Below the pieces are notes generated by a model. It saw only the letters and a list, made by a program, of their open reading frames with translations. It was not told where the DNA came from and did not search any database. Made by a program: the position numbers and the translations under genes. From Clostridia bacterium (GTDB lineage Bacteria > Bacillota > Clostridia > Acetivibrionales > DSM-27016), in NCBI GenBank assembly GCA_026414765.1, contig JAOAIJ010000042.1, forward strand, positions 171,900-235,899: DNA of 64,000 bases, read 5' to 3'. Shown here in pieces: positions 54,071-62,475 of the stretch; positions within the stretch are counted from its first letter, which is position 1; every line of letters begins with the position of its first letter.

Positions 54071-54798
54071 AACACCCAACCTTCAATATCTATAATATCC
54101 AGTGATTGATAAAAGCTTTTCTTATTATACGGTGACATTCCGTAAAAGTGCGGATATCCTTTTTCATACATCAGTCCCGAGATTTTTTGCAGCAGGGCTG
54201 TACCAATATTTCTGTTTCTGTAATCCTCCCTGATATAGATAAGATTGAGAAATCCGGCATTTTGATATATTGTTGCGACAAGGACACCTATCAACTGCCC
54301 CGCCGATTTTGCACAGAGAGTGACAGTGTCATCCATAAGCCACTGCTTCTTATCTCCAAGCTTTGGATTTTTCTTCTGCCTGATAAATACTTCCTGTATA
54401 TCCCCTATAAATTCCTGCGAATCAGTAAGTTCAGCGATTGTGATGTCCTCGTTCACTGAGTACTCAAGCTTTTGGGGTTGAAACTGATAAAAAAATCCGA
54501 CATCAACCTTTTTGCATTTCAAGTACTGATTCAGTTTGATTTTATTACTGCACAGGTAGAGGTTCGATCTGTTATATATGATATTCAGCAAGTCTGTGTG
54601 TTGGTCCAGTTGATTGCTTTTGCATACCAAGTTGGATTTTTTGTTTTTCTCATCACCTGTCATCAATACAAAAATGTTTTTATCCTCGGACACATATATT
54701 TCATTCTCATAGGGCAAAGAAACTTCCCGGATGGCAGCACATGAAGAAATGCCAAAACAATCCAGCAAGCCGGATTTTTCAATCATCCTTTCAGTCAT
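54052..54798 (-). CDS. GNAT family N-acetyltransferase
   Basis: About 248 residues from ATG 54798, chosen for GTGGAGG six bases before it. The C-terminal GNAT fold has LIYIREDYRNRNIGTALLQK (acetyl-CoA loop) and YGMSPYNKKSFYQSLDI. The N-terminal 110 residues are of unknown fold. The gene overlaps both neighbours by a few bases (signal-peptidase-like before, radical SAM after), a tight operon. It may acylate the product or an intermediate, or give self-protection. Confidence 0.83.
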   Translation of the reverse strand: MTERMIEKSGLLDCFGISSCAAIREVSLPYENEIYVSEDKNIFVLMTGDEKNKKSNLVCKSNQLDQHTDLLNIIYNRSNLYLCSNKIKLNQYLKCKKVDVGFFYQFQPQKLEYSVNEDITIAELTDSQEFIGDIQEVFIRQKKNPKLGDKKQWLMDDTVTLCAKSAGQLIGVLVATIYQNAGFLNLIYIREDYRNRNIGTALLQKISGLMYEKGYPHFYGMSPYNKKSFYQSLDIIDIEGWVLWEKQS

Positions 54799-55345
54799 CT
54801 GCAACCTCCACATATTCAATACACATTTTATAGGCAATGCGTATCAATTTATTAATCAACATACTGAATGTTTTCTCCTTATCTATAGTAGCGTGTTTTT
54901 CCTGAGAACTGTCTTTTTTCCGAATACGCCCTACCATGTTTGACAATTTCCCGATATATACCATAATGCAACCATATAACCGGTATCTGAATGTATCCAT
55001 ATTCAAACAGGTGTTTTTAAATTCGGCACAAACCATTTTACCAAGGATATTGTCAGTGTCTATCCACTTGCACTTTGTCCAGAGATTACAGTTATCCCCC
55101 CGTTCCAATACCCTGTTATTATTCTTTTTGATACACCGATGCACACTCACACCGTAATCATCATAGAATGCGATTACATCCCCATTATGAATATCATCCA
55201 AATGATTAAACTCAATGTAGATATTCGTATTGCTCCGCAGGAGTGGGGACATACTGGAGCCTGTTGTCATCAAATCAATTACTTCTTTTTTATCTTTTGC
55301 CTCTTTTAAGGCAACTTGTCTATATTTAAAATCTTGTGTTAGCAA
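54791..55345 (-). CDS. signal-peptidase-like S24/S26 protease, candidate leader peptidase
   Basis: A 184-residue protein with TGSSMSPLL (Ser31, the nucleophile place of signal peptidase I), NGDVIAFYDDYGVSVHR (His69) and RGDNC. Bacterial signal peptidases use Lys; the VHR motif is that of the archaeal/SipW type that uses His. No clear N-terminal membrane anchor is seen, so it may work in the cytoplasm. Directly following the precursor gene, it is the best candidate for removing the leader. Confidence 0.82.
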   Translation of the reverse strand: MLTQDFKYRQVALKEAKDKKEVIDLMTTGSSMSPLLRSNTNIYIEFNHLDDIHNGDVIAFYDDYGVSVHRCIKKNNNRVLERGDNCNLWTKCKWIDTDNILGKMVCAEFKNTCLNMDTFRYRLYGCIMVYIGKLSNMVGRIRKKDSSQEKHATIDKEKTFSMLINKLIRIAYKMCIEYVEVADD

Positions 55346-55398
55346 ACTATCACCTCATAATCATAGATGTTACCGGGTTAACATCTATGCTAAATGAT

Positions 55399-55515
55399 CT
55401 AGCAGCCCTGCCAGCAGTTAGAACACATATGTACAGGCTGTACTAAACCTAAAATATCTCTTTTTGAACCAGCATTAACGATGATTGGTTTCACTTTTTT
55501 AGCTTTGTTTTTCAT
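55399..55515 (-). CDS. RiPP precursor peptide, 38 residues, ending CSNCWQGC
   Basis: ATG at 55515 follows AAGGAGGG seven bases upstream; stop TAG ends at 55399. The 38-residue product has a basic start (MKNKAKKVKP), a hydrophobic stretch IIVNAG, then SKRDILGLVQPVHM and the tail CSNCWQGC. The three Cys (31, 34, 38) and Trp35 form the probable core. It lies between a radical SAM gene and a signal-peptidase-like gene, in an operon with three more radical SAM enzymes and two exporters. No other short Cys-rich frame with an RBS exists in the operon. This makes the precursor call strong, though no known family comes to mind. Confidence 0.85.
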   Translation of the reverse strand: MKNKAKKVKPIIVNAGSKRDILGLVQPVHMCSNCWQGC

Positions 55516-55596
55516 ATTATCCCTCCTTTCTTGTCTATTGATTATTGGTTAATATATTAATAACCCGGCATATTAATATCGCAAGTTATACTATCG

Positions 55597-56916
55597 CTAG
55601 CTTTGCCATAATAAATGTTTAAACCAGTGCTTTCTCAGCTCGCAATAATAATCAGTAACATTAATTTCTTTATGATCTAAATACGAAAGAACCATGCAGC
55701 CACCACCGCACATATGCCGCCATATACATGATGCACATTCAGGTATGATATTGATGCGTTCACGGCTGTTTTTACGCATCATACACATCATGTCGCTTTC
55801 TAGGGCTTCCTTTAGTGTCATGTTCCTTATATTCCCGATCTTGAAATATTCATCGCAGCAAATTTCGCACGGGTAGATGGTTCCGTCGGAGGTGATATGG
55901 ATATTCCCTGCGAGAGGGCAACAATCCCATCTGTAGCCAACACGGTTTATATCCAGCATGGAAGGCAGATCCCCAAGGATTTGGATTCTCTTTGACAGTT
56001 TCTTTAATAATACCTGGAAGTCAAAGAGCTGATGATGATCTAGTCGCAGACTACTCTTGTTCTTATCACCTCTGCCCTGCGGGGTGTATGTACAGACATG
56101 AATTGCACGTATACCCAGTTCCCTGCATTGTTCTACATAGTCTTCAAACGTGTGGACATTCAACTTTGTAGGCGTAAAGGACAGTCTCACCCTGCATCCA
56201 ACCTCAACAAGATTGCAGATGCCCTCCATAGTTTTGTCAAATGTATGCTCACCACGGATTTTTTCATGGATCTCTTTGTCAAAAGACTCAAGGCTAACCT
56301 GCACAGTCGTTCTTCTGGCTTTTTTAATTTCTCTGGCTGTACCGATATCTACAAGTGTTGCATTTGTTAACAGCGAGCATCGGTAGCCCTCTTCAGAAAA
56401 TTTGTGAAGCAGGGGTATAACATCAGGGCGCATGAGTGGTTCTCCGCCACTCAACGCCACTATGGAAGGAGGAGAGAGCTGATGTACGATATCTATTATC
56501 TCATCTGTCGTAAGTTCGTTCTTCTGTATATCGGCGGCACTCAAATAGCAATGCTTGCACCGCAGATTGCATTGTGACGTTGTTTCTAAGAAAATACCAC
56601 CGATTTTTAGCTCTTTATTTGTCTGCTCGCCACATGTTTTTTCATCGGTAACAATAAAGCTTTCTTTCAAGTTCTGTAAAAGCTCTAGGGCTACTCCAAT
56701 ATCATCCGTCTCATATCCGATGCCTTTCAACAGCAAAGAAATCTCTTCACCTGTCAGCACCCTATCTCTGGGAAACAGATTCAAGATGTCAAGGCCATCG
56801 GTATCAAGAACCGCCCAACCTACCGGATCAGCAGATACAACCAATACCCTGTCTTCTTGTTCCTTATTCTTGAACACCTGCATTTCTGAAGAAATAAAAA
56901 ACGTTTCTTTTTTCAT
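55597..56916 (-). CDS. radical SAM/SPASM peptide maturase with PqqD-like N-terminus (first in operon)
   Basis: A 439-residue protein. Residues 5-95 look like a PqqD-type peptide-binding domain. The core has CNLRCKHC (Cys116, 120, 123) and LSGGEPLMRPD. The SPASM part has CCPLAG, YPCEICCDE and CASCIWRHMCGGGC with a final Cys (YYC). It is the gene just before the precursor and has its own binding domain, so it is the most likely enzyme to act first on the precursor, for example by linking Cys sulfur to a neighbouring carbon. Confidence 0.92.
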   Translation of the reverse strand: MKKETFFISSEMQVFKNKEQEDRVLVVSADPVGWAVLDTDGLDILNLFPRDRVLTGEEISLLLKGIGYETDDIGVALELLQNLKESFIVTDEKTCGEQTNKELKIGGIFLETTSQCNLRCKHCYLSAADIQKNELTTDEIIDIVHQLSPPSIVALSGGEPLMRPDVIPLLHKFSEEGYRCSLLTNATLVDIGTAREIKKARRTTVQVSLESFDKEIHEKIRGEHTFDKTMEGICNLVEVGCRVRLSFTPTKLNVHTFEDYVEQCRELGIRAIHVCTYTPQGRGDKNKSSLRLDHHQLFDFQVLLKKLSKRIQILGDLPSMLDINRVGYRWDCCPLAGNIHITSDGTIYPCEICCDEYFKIGNIRNMTLKEALESDMMCMMRKNSRERINIIPECASCIWRHMCGGGCMVLSYLDHKEINVTDYYCELRKHWFKHLLWQS

Positions 56917-56920
56917 CTTA

Positions 56921-57487
56921 TCACCACTCTAAATTAGAATTTTTCATGTTATGTACATTATTACTGTATTTTTTCAGTACAGTATCATCCCAAACCTGCA
57001 TCTCTATATAATAGGGAATCTTTTTTTCACCAAAATTCCACCCGCATCTATCTATAACTTCATCAATTTCATAAATGGTATAAACTTTCCTTTTTGTAAA
57101 ATGGTCATCTTTGCGCTTGAAGGCATGGAATGAATCACAGTAAGTAAATGTAATGGTCTTGGGATCAAACTCCGAAATAGGTATTTCCACAAAATTCCAA
57201 TCAACGAACAACTCTCCTATGAAGTCATTTCTCCCAACTGTAAAATAAAACGCATTATTGCGTCTGGGTAGCCCTCCTTTTTTTATAAACATAGCTCTCA
57301 TGTTTCTCTCGATCATTAATCTTTGCTTCATATAATACAGACGTTCAACTTCCGTTTTCATATTTTTGTGGTTTATCAGAATGGCATCTTGGTAAGGAAT
57401 TTCTAAAATGCATGCGCAAGGACCATATTCCTTTTCATAATAATGGTAAGCATATAAGTCATTTATTTTCATAATTTGTACTTTCAT
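56921..57487 (-). CDS. hypothetical protein of the biosynthetic operon
   Basis: A 188-residue protein rich in aromatic and charged residues (YHYYEKEYGPCACILEIP, NAFYFTVGRNDFIGELFVDW), with no membrane segment and no motif I recognise. It ends 5 bp before the first radical SAM gene and so is part of the operon. It may be a beta-rich partner, for example a peptide-binding or immunity protein; I see no evidence to choose. Confidence 0.75.
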   Translation of the reverse strand: MKVQIMKINDLYAYHYYEKEYGPCACILEIPYQDAILINHKNMKTEVERLYYMKQRLMIERNMRAMFIKKGGLPRRNNAFYFTVGRNDFIGELFVDWNFVEIPISEFDPKTITFTYCDSFHAFKRKDDHFTKRKVYTIYEIDEVIDRCGWNFGEKKIPYYIEMQVWDDTVLKKYSNNVHNMKNSNLEW

Positions 57488-57573
57488 TCCTCTATAGAAA
57501 TACCTAAATCACTTGTTTTCTCATAGTAAATATTTATTGTAAATCATAAACGCAACATAATTTTTCAATTATT

Positions 57574-58161
57574 CTATATATGTAATTTTTCGATGTTATG
57601 AAAAAGATATCGTGCAACCATTATCATTTCTTTGGATTCTTTTCTTCTTAATAATGAGGTATTTAAATCTTTTATACGAATACGATCAAGAGCGTCTGCA
57701 TCTTTAAATAAATCTAAAAGATATAGAGCGCTATCAATATCTGTAATTTGATAGTAGGTCACCACTTTTTTTGCATCGTCGTCTATGCTGTGATTCTCTA
57801 TTATATATCTTACTATTCTAATAGTCTGTATTTGCTCGCCTTTTAATAATTCAAATTTTTCAACTTTTCTCCAACTACTCTTACCATGAGATTTATAATT
57901 TCCATCAAATTTTCGTCCTATATCATGGTATATAGATGCTAATGACAAAATGGATTTATTAATATCAGATTGATCACCAGATAAATACAATAAGCAATTG
58001 CTAAGTAACAATACTCTTTTCGCATGACATATCCCATGAATACCATTAGGATCTTTAAATAAACATAGATGTATTCTATCCATGAACGCCTTAATATACA
58101 GGTTATTTGCCAATACATTATTCAAAACTATAGGACAATCCTCTTCCATTGATTCCCTCAC
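57574..58161 (-). CDS. HD-domain phosphohydrolase
   Basis: A 195-residue protein with the HD metal site: His in GICHAKRV (about residue 43), His-Asp in IYHDIGRKFDG (about 75), and a following Asp in LFKDADALDRIR near 155. Such proteins cut phosphate esters of nucleotides or signalling molecules. Between the broken loaP gene and the hypothetical gene, it is probably in the operon; its part in the pathway, if any, is unknown. Confidence 0.87.
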   Translation of the reverse strand: MRESMEEDCPIVLNNVLANNLYIKAFMDRIHLCLFKDPNGIHGICHAKRVLLLSNCLLYLSGDQSDINKSILSLASIYHDIGRKFDGNYKSHGKSSWRKVEKFELLKGEQIQTIRIVRYIIENHSIDDDAKKVVTYYQITDIDSALYLLDLFKDADALDRIRIKDLNTSLLRRKESKEMIMVARYLFHNIEKLHI

Positions 58162-58281
58162 ATAATAGACAAGATATGAGCATATATTACAAAATGTTTT
58201 AAAATTTATAAATTACACTGCTACCACTACACACGACAAGTTATTAAGTTATATACAACATTCTAGTAATCATCTGGAGTA

Positions 58282-58820
58282 CTATACTATTTCATTTGTC
58301 TTTAACACAATCTCCAAAGCTACAATAATCCGCCTCATATCACCAAAACACATACGTTTTATTTCCGCGTGCCTTTTATGCCTGTCAATCTTCTTTATTA
58401 CGCTTTTCCGGCCCTGCAACAGCCCAGAAGTAACAACTACCTTATCCCCTGCTATAAATCCTTCTGAATCTTCTACAATATAGTCGTCATTACAGAATCC
58501 TAACAGAAAACTCTTCTCATCATTGCGCAATTTCATATAGCTAATATTTTCACTTCCAAGTATTTTAAATATGCACTTTGAAAACCTCACATATTATATG
58601 TAAGATTTGCAAATGATCTTTCCTATAAAATTGAATCAGTGAAAACATATCCTGGAAACATTGGTTTAAGAAATTCTGAAGTAACCTTTGAATTCTTGAA
58701 AATCATTTTGACTTGGGGAATAAATGCTACAGACTCATCTTTATCAAATAACTTATTTAAAAAATTGCAGGCTGTTTGTTCACTACCCACTTTTACATTA
58801 AATACATACCAATTACTCAT
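58282..58820 (-). pseudogene. broken loaP-like (NusG paralog) antiterminator gene
   Basis: From ATG 58820 (GAGGAGG upstream) the NusG N-terminal domain is clear: SNWYVFNVKVGSEQTA and FLKPMFPGYVF, then a TAG at 58623. The next part appears in another frame (FYRKDHLQILHI), and from 58590 the rest reads ISYMKLRNDEKSFLLGF, then FIAGDKVVVTSGLLQGRK and KKIDRHKRHAEI, the KOW domain of LoaP-type proteins. So at least two frame changes break the gene. LoaP proteins act as antiterminators for long biosynthetic operons in Firmicutes, and its place as first gene of a 16-kb operon fits. A split protein made of two separate domains, or sequencing errors, are other options. Confidence 0.75.
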
Positions 58821-59172
58821 CAAACTCCTCCTCAAGACACAGCTTCGCTCATTCATTTATTTTAAAAATAAACTACGAGAGTATTTACTGTATTTTCCTT
58901 ATCATCAGCTAACGAGGCTAAGCTACGATTATTGAACGATAAGTGCTTGTAAGAAGCTTGATATTATCAAACATTTGAACAATGTCATGTTTGGTAATCA
59001 TATCATTTTCATATTAGCAGAAAATGTAACATATTTCAATAATTCTCTGGATATATTTTCTTTTTTTTGAATATGGTCTCTTTTTTATGCTATTAGCGAC
59101 AAAAAAAGACTACATTCCAAGGATTTTTTGGACATAGCCTTATATACCGATTTATTGCTGTTTACCATATTT
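58821..59172. other. leader and upstream region of the biosynthetic operon
   Basis: Gene-free. It holds the promoter above, the untranslated leader and, right of 59040, an A/T-rich stretch up to the Rhs fragment. An antiterminator such as LoaP would be expected to act on a hairpin in this leader; the CAAACAT/ATGTTTG repeat (12-base loop) is the only clear stem. Confidence 0.4.
59011..59039 (-). promoter_or_regulatory. promoter of the 16-kb biosynthetic operon
   Basis: Minus strand: TTGAAA (59039-59034), 17-base spacer, TAATAT (59016-59011) with an extended TGC in front. It gives a leader of about 185 bases before the loaP-like start; the leader has an inverted repeat CAAACAT/ATGTTTG at 58970-58994. 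Confidence 0.6.
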
Positions 59173-59430
59173 CTATCTGTACCTAGTAATAAACTTACCT
59201 ATCCCCGGATCATAGTACCTCGCCCTCAAATAAATCGTGCCTGTTTCCTTATCGAAGTACTCCCCGCAATACCTGAACACGTTGGTATCATTCTGGTCAA
59301 GGTTCTTTTCATTATCAAAGGCATCATAATCGTAACTCTTGATAACATTTCCATCTGTTCCAGTTAATCGTACCACATCACCATGAGCATTGAAAAGCAT
59401 GTACTTCCTGTTATTTCCTGTCCCATCTCA
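59173..59430 (-). pseudogene. Rhs core fragment
   Basis: About 80 codons of an Rhs repeat-associated core: NAHGDVVRLTGTDGNVIKSY, then FRYCGEYFDKETGTIYLRAR and YYDPGIGKFI, ending soon after in an unrelated stop. It is nearly identical to the part of the Rhs gene at 63770-64000. The 5' side breaks off at in-frame stops near 59431 beside the IS66 flank, and the usual EDPIG after GKFI is gone. It is a dead copy or cassette scar. Confidence 0.8.
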
Positions 59431-59867
59431 CTATAGACTAAATTGCAGTTTAAGGCTGTCTAGTTTGGTGTACGATAGTATCTTTGGATACCACCATTTA
59501 AGAGATATACATAGTATCACCCTGAAGCAGGCTATTTTACAGCTGTTCAGGGTGATTTATACTGTGTATTATTGTTCAAGGATGTTCAAATTGTTAATTG
59601 GGTCAGGTTGCTCAATTGATATCATGTATGGCAAGGCTGGTATTCTGTACTATGTAAGGCTTCTGGCTATTATGTCCGATGTGATACCCTTGGTCTATTT
59701 TGTTTCCCAATATCATTCCCGGCGCGACATTTTCCTTTATTCTTCAATGCCTTTTACCATTTTTATGGATACCTTTACTCACTATTATTGATATATGTCC
59801 CCTGCAATGTCTCCACCTCTTTGCTTTTATATGCATCAACCACTTATCAACTGTAGTTTCTATAAAT
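59431..59867. other. flank between Rhs fragment and IS66
   Basis: No supportable gene, though several frames are open by chance. An 11-bp perfect inverted repeat, ATCACCCTGAA (59516-59526) / TTCAGGGTGAT (59546-59556), with a 19-base loop is the only clear structure. Older mobile DNA is likely here. Confidence 0.35.
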
Positions 59868-60004
59868 GTAAGCGCTAAATAAAACGGCGCATAACATTTT
59901 AGCCATCTATATGGGATAATATCTCCAAAAATATCTTTAGACTTTTTAGAGTTTTTCAACATCTGGTCAAAAAAGTCTGAACTGGCTAAAGGAGGCCATC
60001 CCAA

Positions 60005-60352
60005 ATGGACAAAATCACAGACGCCAAAGCCGAATTCCGGCTAAGGCAGTGGACTCAAATCATCCAGACATGTCAGACTAGCGGCATGACAGTAGCGGGC
60101 TGGTGCAGGCAGAATAATATTAATCCAAAAACATATTACTACTGGCTCCGCAGGATTCGCTCCAAAGCATGTGAATCGAGAGAAATCATAACCCACGCCA
60201 ATAACCAGCCGATTGTACCTGTGGCGTTCAAGCAAACAATGGTATCGGCAGCTATCACTATCCACTTGACTTCTGTTTCCGTTGATATTCATAACGGAGC
60301 TTCCAGGGATACAATTGAGGCCGTTATGGCAGCTTTGAAAAACATATGTTAG
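60005..60352 (+). CDS. tnpA: IS66 family accessory protein TnpA
   Basis: A 115-residue protein with the IS66 TnpA helix-turn-helix (WTQIIQTCQTSGMTVAGWCR, then NNINPKTYYYWLRRIR). It is needed with TnpB for IS66 transposition. Its stop overlaps the tnpB start by 7 bp, as usual in IS66. Confidence 0.88.
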   Translation: MDKITDAKAEFRLRQWTQIIQTCQTSGMTVAGWCRQNNINPKTYYYWLRRIRSKACESREIITHANNQPIVPVAFKQTMVSAAITIHLTSVSVDIHNGASRDTIEAVMAALKNIC

Positions 60353-60702
60353 GCGATATATCCAGAGCAGAAGATATTTACATTGTCTGTGGATATTCCG
60401 ACATGCGCAAGTCAATCGACGGATTTGCTGCTATTATAAAGGGAACCTTTGGTATGGATCCATTCTCTCCAAGTTTGTTTTTGTTCTGTGGAAAAAGAAG
60501 AGATCGGCTCAAAGCCCTCTACTGGGAGGGTGATGGTTTTGTCCTGCTATACAAGCGTCTGGAAAACGGGAGTTTTAAATGGCCCCGTACACCGGAACAG
60601 GTAAGGCAGCTTACCCAGCAGGAATTCCGGTGGCTTATGGAAGGGCTGACAATCGATCAGCCGAAGGCTATCCGTGGAGCGAAACCAGGTGAAATCTACT
60701 GA
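60346..60702 (+). CDS. tnpB: IS66 family protein TnpB (Orf2)
   Basis: 118 residues with the family signature: VCGYSDMRKSIDGFAAI near the start, LFLFCGKRRDRLKALYWEGD, and GFVLLYKRLENGSFKWPR. Complete in length. Follows tnpA with overlap and precedes the tnpC pseudogene by 77 bp. Confidence 0.92.
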   Translation: MLGDISRAEDIYIVCGYSDMRKSIDGFAAIIKGTFGMDPFSPSLFLFCGKRRDRLKALYWEGDGFVLLYKRLENGSFKWPRTPEQVRQLTQQEFRWLMEGLTIDQPKAIRGAKPGEIY

Positions 60703-60779
60703 TAGAAAAAATGCCTAAAAACCTTCATTTTACTGTATTTTAGCTGGATTTCCCAATCGATATATGGTACAATATATGT

Positions 60780-62369
60780 ATGCAAAAGATCGATTTTACA
60801 GGGCTTTCGCCAGATCAAACTGAATATGTTTCCTCTCTGGAAAAGACGGTGGAAAACCAACAGATTCGTATTGAATAACTCACAGAGCTTCTTGCCAAAT
60901 TACAAAAAGCTGTATATGGTCAATCCAGCGAAAAGCGGCGTTATGTTTTTGGTGAAGAAAGCGATCAGATTTCTCTTTTCAATGAAGCGGAAGTTGAAGC
61001 CGGAAACAAGGCCGAAGAGCCTACTGTACAGACCATAGTGGCGGCATATGCCAGAAAACCCAAGCGAACCAAGGAAGAACTGGCTGAGTCGGTACCCGTG
61101 GTGGAGGTTGTTTGTGACCTGGATGAAGACAAACGTACCTGCGGTATATGTAATGCGGAACTTCGGTATTTGGGCAAAGAACATGTTCGGGATGAACTGG
61201 AGATCATACCTGCTCAAGTACGTTTGTTGAGGTATATCCGCTTTAATTACGTATGTACAGTGTGCGAAGATGAAACAGGAGATGCCAACATTGTCAAAGC
61301 TCTGGTTCCAGCACCAGTGATGAAGCGTAGTCTTGCTTCTGCGTCAACCGTAGCCTACGTCATGTATCAGAAATATGCAAATGGAATGCCTTTATACCGG
61401 CAGGAAAAAGACTGGGCCAACCAAGGAGTGACACTTTCCAGAGCCACTCTGGCCAACTGGATTATACGACCAAGCCACGAATGGCTGGAGCCGATGTACA
61501 ATACCATCAAGAAGAATCTGATTACCGAACCGCTGATCCATGTGGATGAAAGCGTCTTACAAGTTTTAAAAGAGCCCGGCCGTAAAGCAACAACAGAATC
61601 ACGAATGTGGGTCTACACTTCAGGTCGAAGTCCGACTCCAGCTATTTTATTTGAATACCAGCCGACACGATCCGGACAACACGCCCGAAGGTTTCTGGAG
61701 GGTTTTTCAGGTTACCTTCAAACAGATGGCTATAGTGGCTATAATGCAGTACCTGATGTCATACATTGTGGATGTTGGGCTCATTTGCAGCGCAAATTTG
61801 AAGAGGCAATCCCTGACGGAGTTGATGCAAAAAGTTCCAAGGCGGCTATTGGATATGATTATTGCAATCGTTTATTTGACATGGAAAAGAAATGGGTGGA
61901 ATTATCTGCTGAAGAGCGGCATGAAGAGCGGCGAAAGCACGCAAGACCTCTGCTTGATGAGTTCTGGCAATGGGTATTACTTTTAAATCCGCTGCAAAAC
62001 TCCAGTTTGGGAAAAGCAGTTACATATGCATCAAATCAAAAGGAGCCGTTGAGCAATTTTCTGATGGATGGGCGTATTGAAATTTCAAACAATAGAGCTG
62101 AAAACGCCATCCGTCCTTATGTTACAGGCAGGAAGAACTGGTTATTCGCCGACACAGCCCGCGGTGCCAAAGCCAGTGCCATTGTCTACAGCATGATTGA
62201 GTCTGCGAAAGCTAATCATCTCAATCCATATATGTACTTAGTGTATTTATTGTCCAAGCTTCCAAGCATAAAGGAATTAACTCACGAATCTATGACACCT
62301 TTTCTACCATGGTCGCCTGACTTGCCATCTTGGTGTCGTAATAATTCAACCAAGGCACCCCAAGATTAA
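60780..62369 (+). pseudogene. tnpC: IS66 transposase TnpC with nonsense mutation
   Basis: The full frame runs from ATG 60780 to 62369 (530 codons). Codon 33 is TAA (60876-60878) in QIRIE-stop-LTELLAKLQ; the ancestral codon was surely CAA (Gln). After it the frame is intact: zinc-like CGICN, transposase core with HVDESVLQV (first Asp), QTDGYSGYNAV (second Asp) and SNNRAENAIRP (Glu). Restart at GTG 61038 would give 443 residues without the N-terminal DNA-binding part. Confidence 0.88.
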
Positions 62370-62435
62370 GCGCTTACCTTACATTCAGGAATTTGGCATA
62401 TAAACTGGGAGCCTCCGGCAATTTAGTAAAGAAAA

Positions 62436-62463
62436 AGCCCTGACAGAGTACTCTATCAAGGCT
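62436..62463 (-). terminator. terminator after the Rhs-linked immunity-like gene
   Basis: Minus strand: AGCCTTGATAGA-GTAC-TCTGTCAGGGCT, all twelve pairs forming with G-U, followed by TTTTTCTTT. It closes the Rhs/immunity transcript and is a sister of the terminator at 39785-39816. Confidence 0.85.
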
Positions 62464-62475
62464 ATAGTTATTCAT

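Larger units (their letters stand above)
59868..62377 (+). mobile_element. IS66 family insertion sequence
   Basis: About 2.51 kb, the usual IS66 size. The left end starts GTAAGCGCTAAAT (59868) and the right end, read inwards, is GTAAGCGCTTAAT (62377), matching at 12 of 13 bases. It carries tnpA, tnpB and tnpC in the typical order. The 8 bp outside each end (CTATAAAT and CTTACATT) do not match, so there is no clear target duplication; one flank may have rearranged. tnpC has a nonsense codon, so this copy is probably inactive by itself. Confidence 0.88.

Noticed and set aside
59390..60004. 133-codon plus and 86-codon minus frames left of IS66
   Set aside because: They cross the IS66 end or the Rhs fragment boundary, have no RBS and match no family.
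59860..62385. 8-bp target site duplication of IS66
   Set aside because: Flanks CTATAAAT and CTTACATT agree at only four of eight positions.
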